Shown piece after piece: positions 11,026 through 20,149 of a stretch of 64,000 bases of DNA; positions within the stretch are counted from its first letter, which is position 1, and each line of letters opens with the position of its first letter. Position numbers and translations under genes: made by a program. The stretch comes from Sclerotiophoma versabilis. Its lineage: Eukaryota > Ascomycota > Dothideomycetes > Pleosporales > Didymellaceae. The notes beneath the pieces are model-generated. The model searched no databases, was not told where the DNA came from, and saw nothing but the letters and a program-made list of their open reading frames with translations. The stretch lies in the NCBI GenBank assembly GCA_012274445.1, contig JAAROD010000054.1, forward strand, positions 868,001 to 932,000, written 5' to 3'.

Positions 11026-11993
11026 TCTTCCACGACTAACTCGTGAGTCATCATTAAAGGTCTTGCTGTACAGCTCCGTGCTGACGACAATAGTACTTCT
11101 CTGTCAAAGAACAACAGCGCTCCAAGAGTTAAAAGTAGCCTAGAAGACCCTGTAGATACATCTGAATAGGGGTGGTGGAGCAAGACTTTAGGATGGCTGA
11201 AGATGTGGTTTGAATATTGGAATGGGGCCTGCTCGAATTGTTTGTAGACGTCAAGAACCTTCTCGTAATAGACTCTTCTTCTGTCAAACAAAACTTACCG
11301 TAACAATAGATACTCAACGATTTAGGATGCACTGCTATTGTGCTGTAAACATCCGGTGATGCGACACAATCGCGTCATTGCGACCCACTGAGTGCTATGT
11401 TTCTTGGCATGATGCGGGCGACAGCCGGCCCCCATTTCTATTCCACTTTTATCTCAAACCACGTCTTCCTATAATCAGCCGAAAGTCCTATGGTTCATGG
11501 CATATTATGTTCATTTCAATACCTTTAGCTAATGCAGGGTTCATTTATAGCGACCTCTCTGGTCGCCTTCAGTGAGGACATGTTCCCTTCTTCGCGACCA
11601 ATTCAACAATCTTACCGATGAAACCCGGCTCATCAAAGCCAGGATGCCGCGCGAACAGCAGTAGACGAGATCGTCATCTTTGAGATGTATCACGAAAGTT
11701 ACGATTTTGGGGTTGTCAAGAAATGCCATGCAATCTCTAGCACCAATGTGGAAGGTAGAAAAGGTACCTGACATTAGACTCACCCGTAGAACATGAAAAT
11801 CCCGTTTTGAGAGACAGGCCACCAGGTAACTCTGCAGGACCATATGCGTGAAAGGCCAATATCGCACGCAATTGTGGTACCATCGTCATGACTCTAGTCA
11901 AATCCGCTTACGCAAAGCCGTAAAGGCAATTAAGTATAAAAGATCTTCTGAGCCGATGAATATTGCTGCGCCTTCTCCCTATCATCTTGCAAG
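11026..11993 (+). other. intergenic; promoter side of the carboxypeptidase gene
   Basis: About 970 bp without a supportable gene. The right end holds a TATA box (11935-11942) for the carboxypeptidase. Short frames on both strands lack domains. Confidence 0.55.
11935..11942 (+). promoter_or_regulatory. TATA box of the carboxypeptidase gene
   Basis: TATAAAAG lies 52 bp upstream of the ATG at 11994, a typical distance for a short-leader fungal secreted-enzyme gene. Confidence 0.55.
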
Positions 11994-13295
11994 ATGAAAG
12001 CATTCGTTGTACACTCGCTTTTGGCAGCTCTTGCTGCTGGCGTTGCTGCAGCCTCCAGCGGCGCCGTGTCATATGCCGGCTACCAGGTCCTGCGTGTGAA
12101 GACGCTGGGTCACCTTGATGAGGTGCAGAAGAAGCTCGCAACTATCTCTTATCAACAGTGGGAGGATACTGACACCCACGTCGACATAGTCGTCTCCCCA
12201 GATCAGCTCAGGAAGCTTGAATCGCTTGGCCTGGAATACCGCACACTACATAAGGATCTTGGAGAATCGATCGAGAAGGAGGGACAGCAGAAGGCTTACC
12301 GCAAGCGCGATATTGACGACCTCTCGTGGTACGACACATATTCTCCATACACTGAGCATCTCCAATACATCACCGAACTCCAAGCGGCCTTCCCAAACAA
12401 CTCCAAGCTTGTATCTTCCGGGCGATCGTATGAGAACCGCACAATTCAGGGCATCCATCTTTACGGCGACGCAGGCCCAGGAAAGCCTGCAGTACTCTAC
12501 CACGGCAATGTTCACGCCCGAGAGTGGATCACTTCCAAAACCGTCGAGTACCTCGCTCTGCAGCTCATCAACGCCCACAAGAACGCCACAAACACGACGC
12601 AGTCGGTCCTGAATACGTACGATTTCCATATCTTCCCCATCGTCAACCCTGATGGCTTTGTCTACTCGCAAGAGAAGGACCGTCTCTGGCGCAAGACTCG
12701 TACACCTCCTCCACCAGGCCAGAACCAGACTTGCTATGGCACCGACATCAACCGCAACTGGGAGTACGGCTGGGACGCGAACCCGCTGGGAGCCTCAAAG
12801 AACGCTTGTGCGCAGGCCTACAGGGGCGAGAAACCCTCTGATACTATTGAGAACCAGGGTCTTGATGCGTACGTTCGCAAGCTGCGCGACACCGTTGGAA
12901 TTAAGCTGTACATCGACTGGCACAGCTACGGCCAGTACATTCTCTCACCCTTCGGCTCCAAAGAGGAGTGGTACGCTCCCGAGCTGGGCAAGTGGACTAA
13001 GACTGCTTCAGTGCTGAGCGAGACGATTCGTGACAGCTCGGATAGGCGCACAACTTTCACTTTCGGACCCAGCGGTGCTACGTTGTATACTACGACTGGC
13101 GCTGCACCTGATCACCTCTATGCTATTGGTGGTGCAGACTTTTCTTACACCATTGAGCTTCCTGACACTGGCGACTATGGCTTCGTCCTGCCTCCTGAGA
13201 GAATTAGGGGTGCTGCGGAGGAACAGTGGGCTGGTCAGCAGGTCTTGTTCCCTCTTTTGGATGAGGTATTTTTTGATGGACTTGGTCCGGCTTAG
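11994..13295 (+). CDS. secreted metallocarboxypeptidase, M14A family, 433 aa
   Basis: Single exon. Residues 1-20 (hydrophobic, Ala-rich) form a signal peptide; residues about 25-105 form the activation propeptide of the carboxypeptidase A/B type; a KRD pair near 104-106 is a likely maturation site. The catalytic domain shows all M14 landmarks: zinc ligands H174 and E177 (NVHAREW), H310 (DWHSYGQ), substrate carboxylate binders in DINRNW (about 251-256), Y365 and the general base E388 (TIELPDTGDYGF). By family it removes C-terminal amino acids from extracellular peptides. By alignment to carboxypeptidase A, the position of Ile255, which sets specificity, is P372 here, followed by D373; the loop is one residue longer, so this reading is approximate. 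A TATA box lies 52 bp upstream. It probably works in nutrient scavenging outside the cell. Confidence 0.93.
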   Translation: MKAFVVHSLLAALAAGVAAASSGAVSYAGYQVLRVKTLGHLDEVQKKLATISYQQWEDTDTHVDIVVSPDQLRKLESLGLEYRTLHKDLGESIEKEGQQKAYRKRDIDDLSWYDTYSPYTEHLQYITELQAAFPNNSKLVSSGRSYENRTIQGIHLYGDAGPGKPAVLYHGNVHAREWITSKTVEYLALQLINAHKNATNTTQSVLNTYDFHIFPIVNPDGFVYSQEKDRLWRKTRTPPPPGQNQTCYGTDINRNWEYGWDANPLGASKNACAQAYRGEKPSDTIENQGLDAYVRKLRDTVGIKLYIDWHSYGQYILSPFGSKEEWYAPELGKWTKTASVLSETIRDSSDRRTTFTFGPSGATLYTTTGAAPDHLYAIGGADFSYTIELPDTGDYGFVLPPERIRGAAEEQWAGQQVLFPLLDEVFFDGLGPA

Positions 13296-13525
13296 AAATC
13301 GGACTTTGCTTTGATTAGCTTGCGTGCTACTCCTCGTAGAAATCAGTACAGCAAGATGAGACTTCATACATTCTATCCTACCTTGCAAGTCGACCCGTAA
13401 AAGCATGCTTCCTCTGCCGTACTAGTGGCCGTCCAGCGTTACAAAAAGAAACGCGTATCTGCTTTGCTGATTATGCATCCTTCGATGAGACAAGGTATCA
13501 ACATTGGCAGGGGATAGATATCTGC

Positions 13526-13536
13526 AAAAAAAAAAA
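13526..13536 (-). terminator. RNA polymerase III terminator of the tRNA
   Basis: Eleven A on the plus strand, hence eleven T on the minus strand, directly 3' of the tRNA discriminator base. This is far above the minimum run used by polymerase III. Confidence 0.85.
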
Positions 13537-13537
13537 G

Positions 13538-13619
13538 TGCCCATTCTCGGAATCGAACCGAGGATCTTCTCATGTCGTATGCGTACGAGTGAGACGCTGT
13601 ACCACTAAGCCAAACGGGC
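13538..13619 (-). tRNA. tRNA-Thr(CGU) with a 10-nt intron
   Basis: The minus strand folds as a complete cloverleaf: acceptor stem GCCCGTT/AATGGGC, D arm with GGTA, anticodon stem TCTCA/TGAGA, T arm CTCGG-TTCGATT-CCGAG, discriminator A. Between the anticodon stem halves lie 17 nt, read as loop CTCGTA-A interrupted after position 37 by a 10-nt intron. Loop and intron form the TCGTA/TACGA helix expected of nuclear tRNA precursors. The anticodon CGT reads the threonine codon ACG. Internal A and B boxes are present. Confidence 0.9.
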
Positions 13620-13850
13620 TTCCTTTAAGACGATTCATTCAACCGAGCTTATGCCGAGATTTCAAATATTAACAAATATATCCACAGTTAGCCTATGACC
13701 TGTTTGCAATATCTTCCATCAGCCCCAATGATCAATCTGCGTAGTGGTACGTTTGAGAGGGTTGAGATCTGGCGCAGGGCTCCAGATTGAGGGGTAAGTG
13801 GGGCACATCTAACCGGTAGCATTTGCTTGACCCACAAGGCCTCCCTTTAC

Positions 13851-15107
13851 TCACTTCTTGGCAACCGATCTCTTCAATGCATCTCTCCACTGTTCATCCA
13901 TCAGGATACTTCTAACACGCGCTTCCAGCCACTCGGTGTTTCCCCAGAAGCCCCAACTTGCTTGGAAGCGGAGCCAGTCAACTAGCGCAACCTCCCAGTG
14001 CTGCACGAAGGTTTCCCACTTGTATTCTTTCTTGCTAGTGTCTCCCAATCTCTTCCAATATCTCTGCAACAGTTCTTCCTCGCCTCTTTGCATCTTCAAG
14101 GTGTGGGGAATATCCTCATCGTCCACCAGCATACTGAGTGGCACGGAGCAAGTGAACAGCTTTGCCAGATCACAGACTCCAAGACCAAGTCCAGTATACT
14201 GGAAGTCGTAAAACGCTACTTCTTCTCCAGACTGACTGGTGAAGAGGTTCTCAGACTTGACGTCGCCGTGAATCAGCGTCTGGTAACTTTCGATAGGACT
14301 CTGACTCTGACCCGATACAGATGGTGCCAGGAACGTGGCGACTAGTCCAGAGATGGACTGGCTCTGGCCATGTACTGGTTCTGTCAATGGTTCTCTCCAT
14401 TCTGAATCATCGTCGTTTGCCAGGCTGTCGTATTCTTTCCGTCTTGTGTCTAGGTAAGTGTCTGTGGCATTTGTCAGTAAAGGTTCGCCCGTGACCAAGT
14501 CCTCGTCTTGAGGATTGAATATCGACTTACACCCTCCATTGAGCCAAACAGTCTTCTCGAATGCATCTTGGTCATCTTGTTTGACTTCCTCCAACGGCGG
14601 GAGTACGAGCTTGGTGCCATCAAAGTCTTTTACATGAGGCCACCAAAAGCCGTGAAAGCTGGCAAGCCAGTCCAAAGCAGCATCGACTTGAACGTGAGAC
14701 AAGGCTCCACGCTTCTCGCCAGCCACTGGAAAGTCCTGTTTCAGATCATTTAAGATCATTGCAGTTGTAGAAGTGCCATCCGGATGGTGTTGATTGATGC
14801 TAGCTATACATTTTGCTACAGCAACATGTGTAGGTAGCTGGGGTGCCAGATGGCTATAGAAGTACTGCTCGACTTGGTAACTTAGGATTTTCCTGCTGTG
14901 GCCTTCATCACCAGCTCTTGTTGGTGGTGGTGTGATGAGCTTGAGGATATAAGAGCGTGTTACCCCGGAGACATCGGCTGCGTTGATGCGACATATCTGT
15001 CCATACCCAGCCCAGAGTGACTGCAGCAGTGAGATCGAGATCACGTCAAAACCTTTCTCTGCAAGCAAAGCAGAGGCGACTCCCCTGGGGGATGGTGGAG
15101 AAGGCAT
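13851..15107 (-). CDS. aminoglycoside-phosphotransferase/CHK-fold kinase-like protein, about 395 aa
   Basis: Two exons, 15107-14531 and 14461-13851, joined across a 69-nt intron (14530-14462, donor GTAAGT, acceptor CACAG). The intron is a multiple of three and stays open, but removing it yields WLNGGYTYLDTRRKEYDSL, which reads far better. The catalytic loop LIHGDVKSENLF carries the H-G-D-x-K-x-x-N signature of the APH/choline-kinase fold, and FYDFQYTGLGLGVCDLAKLF supplies the metal-binding D and the following helix. Ecdysteroid-kinase-like (CHK) relatives phosphorylate small alcohols; the substrate here is unknown. An in-frame ATG at 15212 would add 35 residues with a hydrophobic stretch (FFQVATPIFVLFLASPLW). 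I prefer 15107 (MPSPPSPRGV) because the fold begins soon after, but the longer, membrane-anchored form is possible. Confidence 0.75.
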   Translation of the reverse strand: MPSPPSPRGVASALLAEKGFDVISISLLQSLWAGYGQICRINAADVSGVTRSYILKLITPPPTRAGDEGHSRKILSYQVEQYFYSHLAPQLPTHVAVAKCIASINQHHPDGTSTTAMILNDLKQDFPVAGEKRGALSHVQVDAALDWLASFHGFWWPHVKDFDGTKLVLPPLEEVKQDDQDAFEKTVWLNGGCKSIFNPQDEDLVTGEPLLTNATDTYLDTRRKEYDSLANDDDSEWREPLTEPVHGQSQSISGLVATFLAPSVSGQSQSPIESYQTLIHGDVKSENLFTSQSGEEVAFYDFQYTGLGLGVCDLAKLFTCSVPLSMLVDDEDIPHTLKMQRGEEELLQRYWKRLGDTSKKEYKWETFVQHWEVALVDWLRFQASWGFWGNTEWLEARVRSILMDEQWRDALKRSVAKK

Positions 15108-15212
15108 TGTCTCTAGTGTAGGTGTCCAGAGCGGTGAGGCTAGAAATAAAACGAAGATGGGAGTTGCAACTTGAAAGAACTGCCTCAGCAAACGTCGCAA
15201 ACGTGGAAGCAT

Positions 15213-15904
15213 TCAGTGCAAAGCAACTGCACTAAAAGAGGGGCTTTTGCAACCCGACTTTGAAGCCAACTATAACAGGGCAACAGTGAAAGTATACAAA
15301 ATGGCTGGTATGTATAGGTTATACAGATGGTATAGGGAGCAAAGTCGGGGGAAGGTACATCGGTCGGTACGCATTCGAGAGTAAGGCTCACAGCCTGGGG
15401 AGGGAGGAGAGTCCGCATGCACGGGCCACTTTCCAATCTCTGCAATGTCTTCCATGTCGAGTAGGAAGCAAGATTGTACCAGCTTCTAGATTACCTATTG
15501 GTGATTGAAGTCTTAAAGGATTGGTAGAATCTTGTAGACTCTTAGGTATGGCTTGGTCTGAAATACCCTCACCGTCAGGAAGGAAAAGGTTCAAATGGAA
15601 CTCACGATGAAATGTTCATCCTCACATGTTTTTGCTTATAGTATAGACTACTCATCTAAAACAAAAGCACGATTATATTTCAGCCTCTCACATCAGCAAC
15701 GATAGCAGCAATGCGAGGGTGGGCCTGACTACCGTCAGCCACGCTTGGCTTCCACGATTGGCAAGGGTGTGAGATTACGGCGTACCGCGCCGCAGCTGAC
15801 GGCGACAATAAGACACGCCGGCCCTCCATCAAATGGCAGAAGGAAGTTTGCAACCAAATCTATCCAGTCACCAATCGCTATAGATCTCCCTCTCCATATC
15901 CAGG
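15213..15904 (+). other. intergenic divergent promoter region
   Basis: About 690 bp between the kinase-like gene (minus) and the membrane-protein gene (plus), so it serves as upstream region for both. Short frames only; no repeat or RNA gene seen. Confidence 0.55.
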
Positions 15905-16709
15905 ATGGAGAACAACACAGCCGAGATCATCCTGGCCGAACGCCGCAACGAGAAGCGAAAGTCTGCACCGGAGCTTCGCGAATATCGACCCGTCTATTGG
16001 CTTCGTCTAGTCTTACGAATACTATCGCTGTTGACATGCGCATTGATCTGCTTCAGTTTGATCGATGCCATTCGTAACTATCGAAGAACCAAGCATGTCA
16101 GAAACCCATTCCACGAGGGTAGCGGAAGCTTTCCAGTATGGCCCGAGGAAGAAGGCCTGAGGCTATACCCGACATATGTCTTGTTAAGTGCAGCGATTGT
16201 TGCTGGCACATTTAGCCTTGTTTTGGTTATTGCGAGCTTCACAAAAATCGTGAGTTGTTCCATCGCAGGAGAACTGCAAATGTTAACACAAATGACATTT
16301 TAGGTACGAAGAATGACGAAGGTCGGAAATAGTAGCACCATAGTGGTATCCTCGATATGCCTTGCGCTGTGGGTAGCCGTGACTGCATACTACGGTACTT
16401 GGGATACTTCCGAGACCAATTGGGACCTGCTGTAAGTGCTCGAATACCCGACAGGTCTCTCCGTGCTAATACCCACAGCTCCTGGACATGTACTCATCGC
16501 GACTACGAGTACAAAACTATTGCCTTCAAGGAGACTTGTGCAGAGATGGTGAGTAGCTCAAGCATAAGAAGGACTTTTAGCTAAGAATGCCGTAGCGATT
16601 CGCGTTCTGGGCTGGTGTGGGCCTGGCTGGATTGGAGGCAATCAATCTTGGCGTCTTCGCGATCTGGTGGTTGCGAACGCGCAGAGCCCGTGGATACTCA
16701 AGGGTGTAG
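15905..16709 (+). CDS. four-helix membrane protein (MARVEL-like topology), 218 aa
   Basis: Four exons: 15905-16249, 16304-16431, 16479-16548, 16596-16709; all introns are 47-54 nt with standard boundaries and the phases match. Predicted transmembrane helices lie at about residues 34-56, 91-113, 128-148 and 190-210; both ends are charged and cytosolic-looking (N-terminal RRNEKRKS, C-terminal RTRRARGYSRV). The loop between helices 3 and 4 carries the only two cysteines likely to pair (WTCTHRDYEYKTIAFKETC). The layout resembles fungal MARVEL-type or tetraspan integral membrane proteins, but no signature proves the family. Function unknown; plasma-membrane location is inferred from topology. Confidence 0.7.
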
Positions 16710-17144
16710 TGCTGTGATAGTAAAGAGCTGGGCAAAAGGAAGGGCCGGAACTTGAACTAGCGTACACATTACGTCATATCTCGCACATGTGCCGGTCTCT
16801 CATCAACACCGAGATACATTCTGCATGGCAAACTCGGATTAGAAGCTGTTGGTTTCTAGCTATAGATAGTCCCGAGCACTGCATCTGCAAGCCAAGTGTC
16901 TTATAGGACGAGTCATCGTGCAAAAGTCGTTGATACAGCATGGTGACCCCACAGTTCATGTGCCTCGGCGCTTTCGATATTCTTCTAATGGCGGTGAAAT
17001 GCGGGGCGACTGCTATTACGTCGGCACTAGCGGGGTCGATTATCAATCTATATCTCTCGACTTTCTGAAACTGTTTTCATTCATGTGCTTCACGAGCTTG
17101 AGAGGCAATTGCTACCGGAGATACAGCATTGGAACAACATCACC
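16710..17144 (+). other. intergenic, no supported gene
   Basis: 435 bp between two plus-strand genes. It should hold the 3' end of the membrane-protein gene and the promoter of the cyclase gene. An in-frame ATG at 17085 could extend the cyclase by 20 residues. Confidence 0.5.
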
Positions 17145-18336
17145 ATGACCGAACCAAAGAACACTGCAAATTCGCGACTGACGCAGATCACCGACTTCCT
17201 GACCATGAACAAGACTGCAACAACAATCCCCTGGGATCCAAACTCTACCAAGTTCCCAACCAGGAAAGAGCTTCCAGATATTCCAGGAGCGCCCAAAGAA
17301 GCTGCTTGGACTTGGGGTCAAGATGATTTTGTATGATTACTGTACAAGCTTCAGATAGTACATACTCACGAATAACAGATTGGTCGCCTCAATCTTCTCA
17401 CACCAACACGCGTAGCCGCCGCAGCCAAAGAGATCAGATCCGGCGAAATCGTGCCCGTCAATCTTCCCCTGAATGTTCCTGGCCAGCCCGCCTTCGGCCG
17501 CGAACCCTTCAAGCACGAAATCAAGACCATAGCTGAAGGCATCGTCTACGACGACCTCTACCACATGAATACGCAATCCGGAACGCAATGGGACGGCTTC
17601 CGGCACTTCGCGCACATCCCCACAGGCTCCTTTTACAACGGCACCAAAGGCTCTGACATTGCAGGGCCAGCCGCAAACCACAAGTGTTCTATCCATCACT
17701 GGGCCGAACACGGCGTCGCGGGGCGCGGCGTGCTGCTTGATTACCGCGGGTATGCACATAAGAAAGGCATCAACTACGACCCGTATGACTACTACCCGAT
17801 TTCGTGGGAGGAGCTGTATCAGTGTGGGAAAGACCAGGGGATTGACATTAGGCCTGCAGCGCAGGGTGGAGACATCAGGATCGGAGATATGTTGTTTGTT
17901 CGGTCGGGTTGGAAAGAGGCATATGACAGCAAATCGGATGAGGATAGGACAAAGGCTGCGACAAGGCACGGGCCGAACGGCGAGGACGGCGCCCGGTATG
18001 CGGGTGTGAGCCAGGAACAGAAGATTTTGGATTGGTTGCATGACTGCTATTTCGCAAGTGTGGCGGGGGACGCGCCAGCCTTTGAAGCATGGCCGACGCA
18101 CGAAGATTACCATTTGCATGAGTACAGTAAGTCGCTCACACCACCTTAAGCATAGTCAACGCTAACTACGTTCAGTTTTGGCGCTCTGGGGAATGCCACT
18201 CGGTGAGATGCTGGATCTAGAGAAGCTAGCGCAAACTTGCAGGGAGAAGAACAGGTGGTTTTTCTTCTTCACGAGTGCGCCGGCAAACTGCCCTGGTGGA
18301 GTCAGTTCGCATGTCAACGGAACTGCGATTTTCTAG
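17145..18336 (+). CDS. cyclase-family (PF04199-type) hydrolase, 364 aa
   Basis: Three exons: 17145-17330, 17379-18126, 18176-18336, 365 codons with stop. The fold resembles the kynurenine formamidase/cyclase family, as shown by IGRLNLLTPTRV, the metal-site region around residue 130, GRGVLLDYRGYA, GDMLFVRSGW and the C-terminal WFFFFTSAPANCPGGVSS. In bacterial relatives the metal motif is H-x-G-T-H-x-D-x-P-x-H; here the equivalent residues are Q128, Q132, D134 and H138 in QSGTQWDGFRH. The Gln substitutions also occur, to my recollection, in other filamentous-fungal members, so this may be a subfamily trait rather than decay. The protein has no signal peptide and is probably cytosolic. Substrate unknown: an amide, ester or lactone is expected from the family. 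Confidence 0.85.
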
Positions 18337-20149
18337 GAGCTGTTGGCTGTTTTCAAATTTCGCATGTTGTAATAAGAGAGATGTGGACCCATATACTTGC
18401 AATGTAGCGAGTGTACATCTGATCAATAACGTTATCACTCATCAGTCACAGCTACAGGCGCTCTTGCTCTGAAGTGAGATACCTCACCTTCAAGGATTAG
18501 ATTCTGCATATGCGTGAGGAAAATTCTCTCCTCTCTCGTGTTCTATGACCGCCCTCTCAATGTTCCAATTGGACACAGATTTGCTGCCGTTTGAGGAGGA
18601 CCTACTCATGCTAATGTCACCCGTTACAACCAAGTTTGACGAAGTTCGATCGTCATTGTCTGGAATGCTTTCAACGCCGGTTTCATATAATTGCGCGTCG
18701 TTCATCGGATAAGACAAGCCATTTACGCTACTGCCGTCGAGCTCTGCCGGGGTGACGACGCGCAAGTCATAGGCAGGCCGCTTGGTGCGAGAAAGGTCAG
18801 TCTCGAAGGGCGGTAAGCTGGCGGTAGTGTCTGCAATTGAAGAAATGATTAGCCAACTCCAAAGCCCCCGCTCTGCAACACAGTCAAGTTGTTCGGTATC
18901 CTGGTGAGATCGGAAGTGGAGATCGATTCATGCGTTAACATAAGCTTATCAGGATCGTTTGACAAGCATTCGGAGTCACACTCATTAGAAAACCCGCCAT
19001 TAACGTAGTTGGGACCTGGGTTCGCTGGTATGATGTGATCTGTAGGCTTCCCGGTTTCCAATGGGTTGAAGCCAACCCAATCCCTTCCGGTCTCCACCCT
19101 CAAAGCCCGGTTCGCATCTGCCATGTGCTGTTCCCAATGAACACTATTAACCCCCTGGTGCTTCATGTTTGCTGTAACTATCTCCGCATCCCTCGTAGAG
19201 GTCTCTCATTGTATTGATCGACGTAAGTCTTGTCTTGTAACAAGCTTCGTTTGTGCTGTGAGTGTGCTACTCGCAGCCCTATCTTGCTGCTGTGTTACTA
19301 TTGCGAGAGAGACGCCATAATTCGGTTTGCAGAGTAAAAAGTCTGAACGACGCTGTGTAGTTGGAGGCTTCGAAGATATCAGAGGACTGGTATTGAGCGT
19401 CAATAAAGGGGTTGACGGCTAAATTCTTAAGTATTCTAGGTATGCTCTTGTCGCGGTCGAACAGATATTCAATGGTCTCAACGTCTAGGATTAAACGTGA
19501 TGTCAGATCTTCGACCAGAGTGTCCCTTACTCTATCAGGAAAATGGGGCTCCTCTATGATGCAACTCTAGGATGCTATTCAAAGTGTGAACTATAACTGT
19601 TTCCTGACAGCAGATAGTAAGTTTACCAGTGCCCTTGCGACACATATATAATGCAGGTGTGGATCTGGGCATGAATTAAGCTTGCTAGAAGCATTGCGTC
19701 AGCAAAAGCAAGACGAGGTTTAGCTAGCTAGAGTCATTTCGCGCTCACCCCATTCAATCTTCATTTTCTGCCAGTTTCCGTCATTTGCGACTCCGCTCTT
19801 ATATTGTTACCCCACATCATAGTTCCTGATACTGGAGAAGTTCCAGTTCACTATTTCGAATGTGTTAGGTAGCATCTGTATGAGAGGCGTCGGTGTTGAA
19901 CGCGGTGAAAAGGTACGAAACACAAACGCCGCCAGAAGATACCTACCCGCTCCAGGGAAACAGCGAAGAAAGCGAGCAGCACGCTAACATGGTAGCTGAC
20001 TGCTTGTTAAGGCGATGCATAGGCTCTGCAGTATCCAGACGCATGTACGGCTGCTGTGTCGTATACAGCCACGACAGCTGACCGGTCAGACGTGTTGATC
20101 CAGAATGTCCTCCGGGACGCAAAGGAACCACATTCCAGACGATTGACTT
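18337..20149 (-). other. mostly non-coding stretch holding one weak candidate gene
   Basis: About 1.8 kb between the cyclase and the third zinc-cluster regulator. The only candidate coding signal is the minus-strand pair of open segments described separately. The 19.2-20.1 kb part shows nothing I can support. Confidence 0.45.
18490..19166 (-). CDS. possible two-exon hypothetical gene, low confidence
   Basis: Two adjacent minus-strand open segments, 19166-18849 and about 18830-18490, have protein-like composition. The first begins MKHQGVNSVHW and contains RDWVGFNPLETGKPTDHI and four acidic/Cys-containing blocks; the second is Ser/Asp-rich and ends HAYAESNP. The gap between them has a branch-like GCTAATC and an acceptor TTGCAG, but the obvious donor would give an intron of only about 27 nt, too short to trust. 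I recognise no family. It could be a real lineage-specific gene with a misjudged structure, or chance. Confidence 0.25.

Noticed and set aside
12217..12671. open frames on other frames within the carboxypeptidase gene
   Set aside because: They are shadows of the clearly identified M14 gene in its single exon.
17345..18119. 260-codon minus-strand open frame opposite the cyclase gene
   Set aside because: The plus strand encodes conserved cyclase-family motifs with consistent introns; the antisense frame has no motif.
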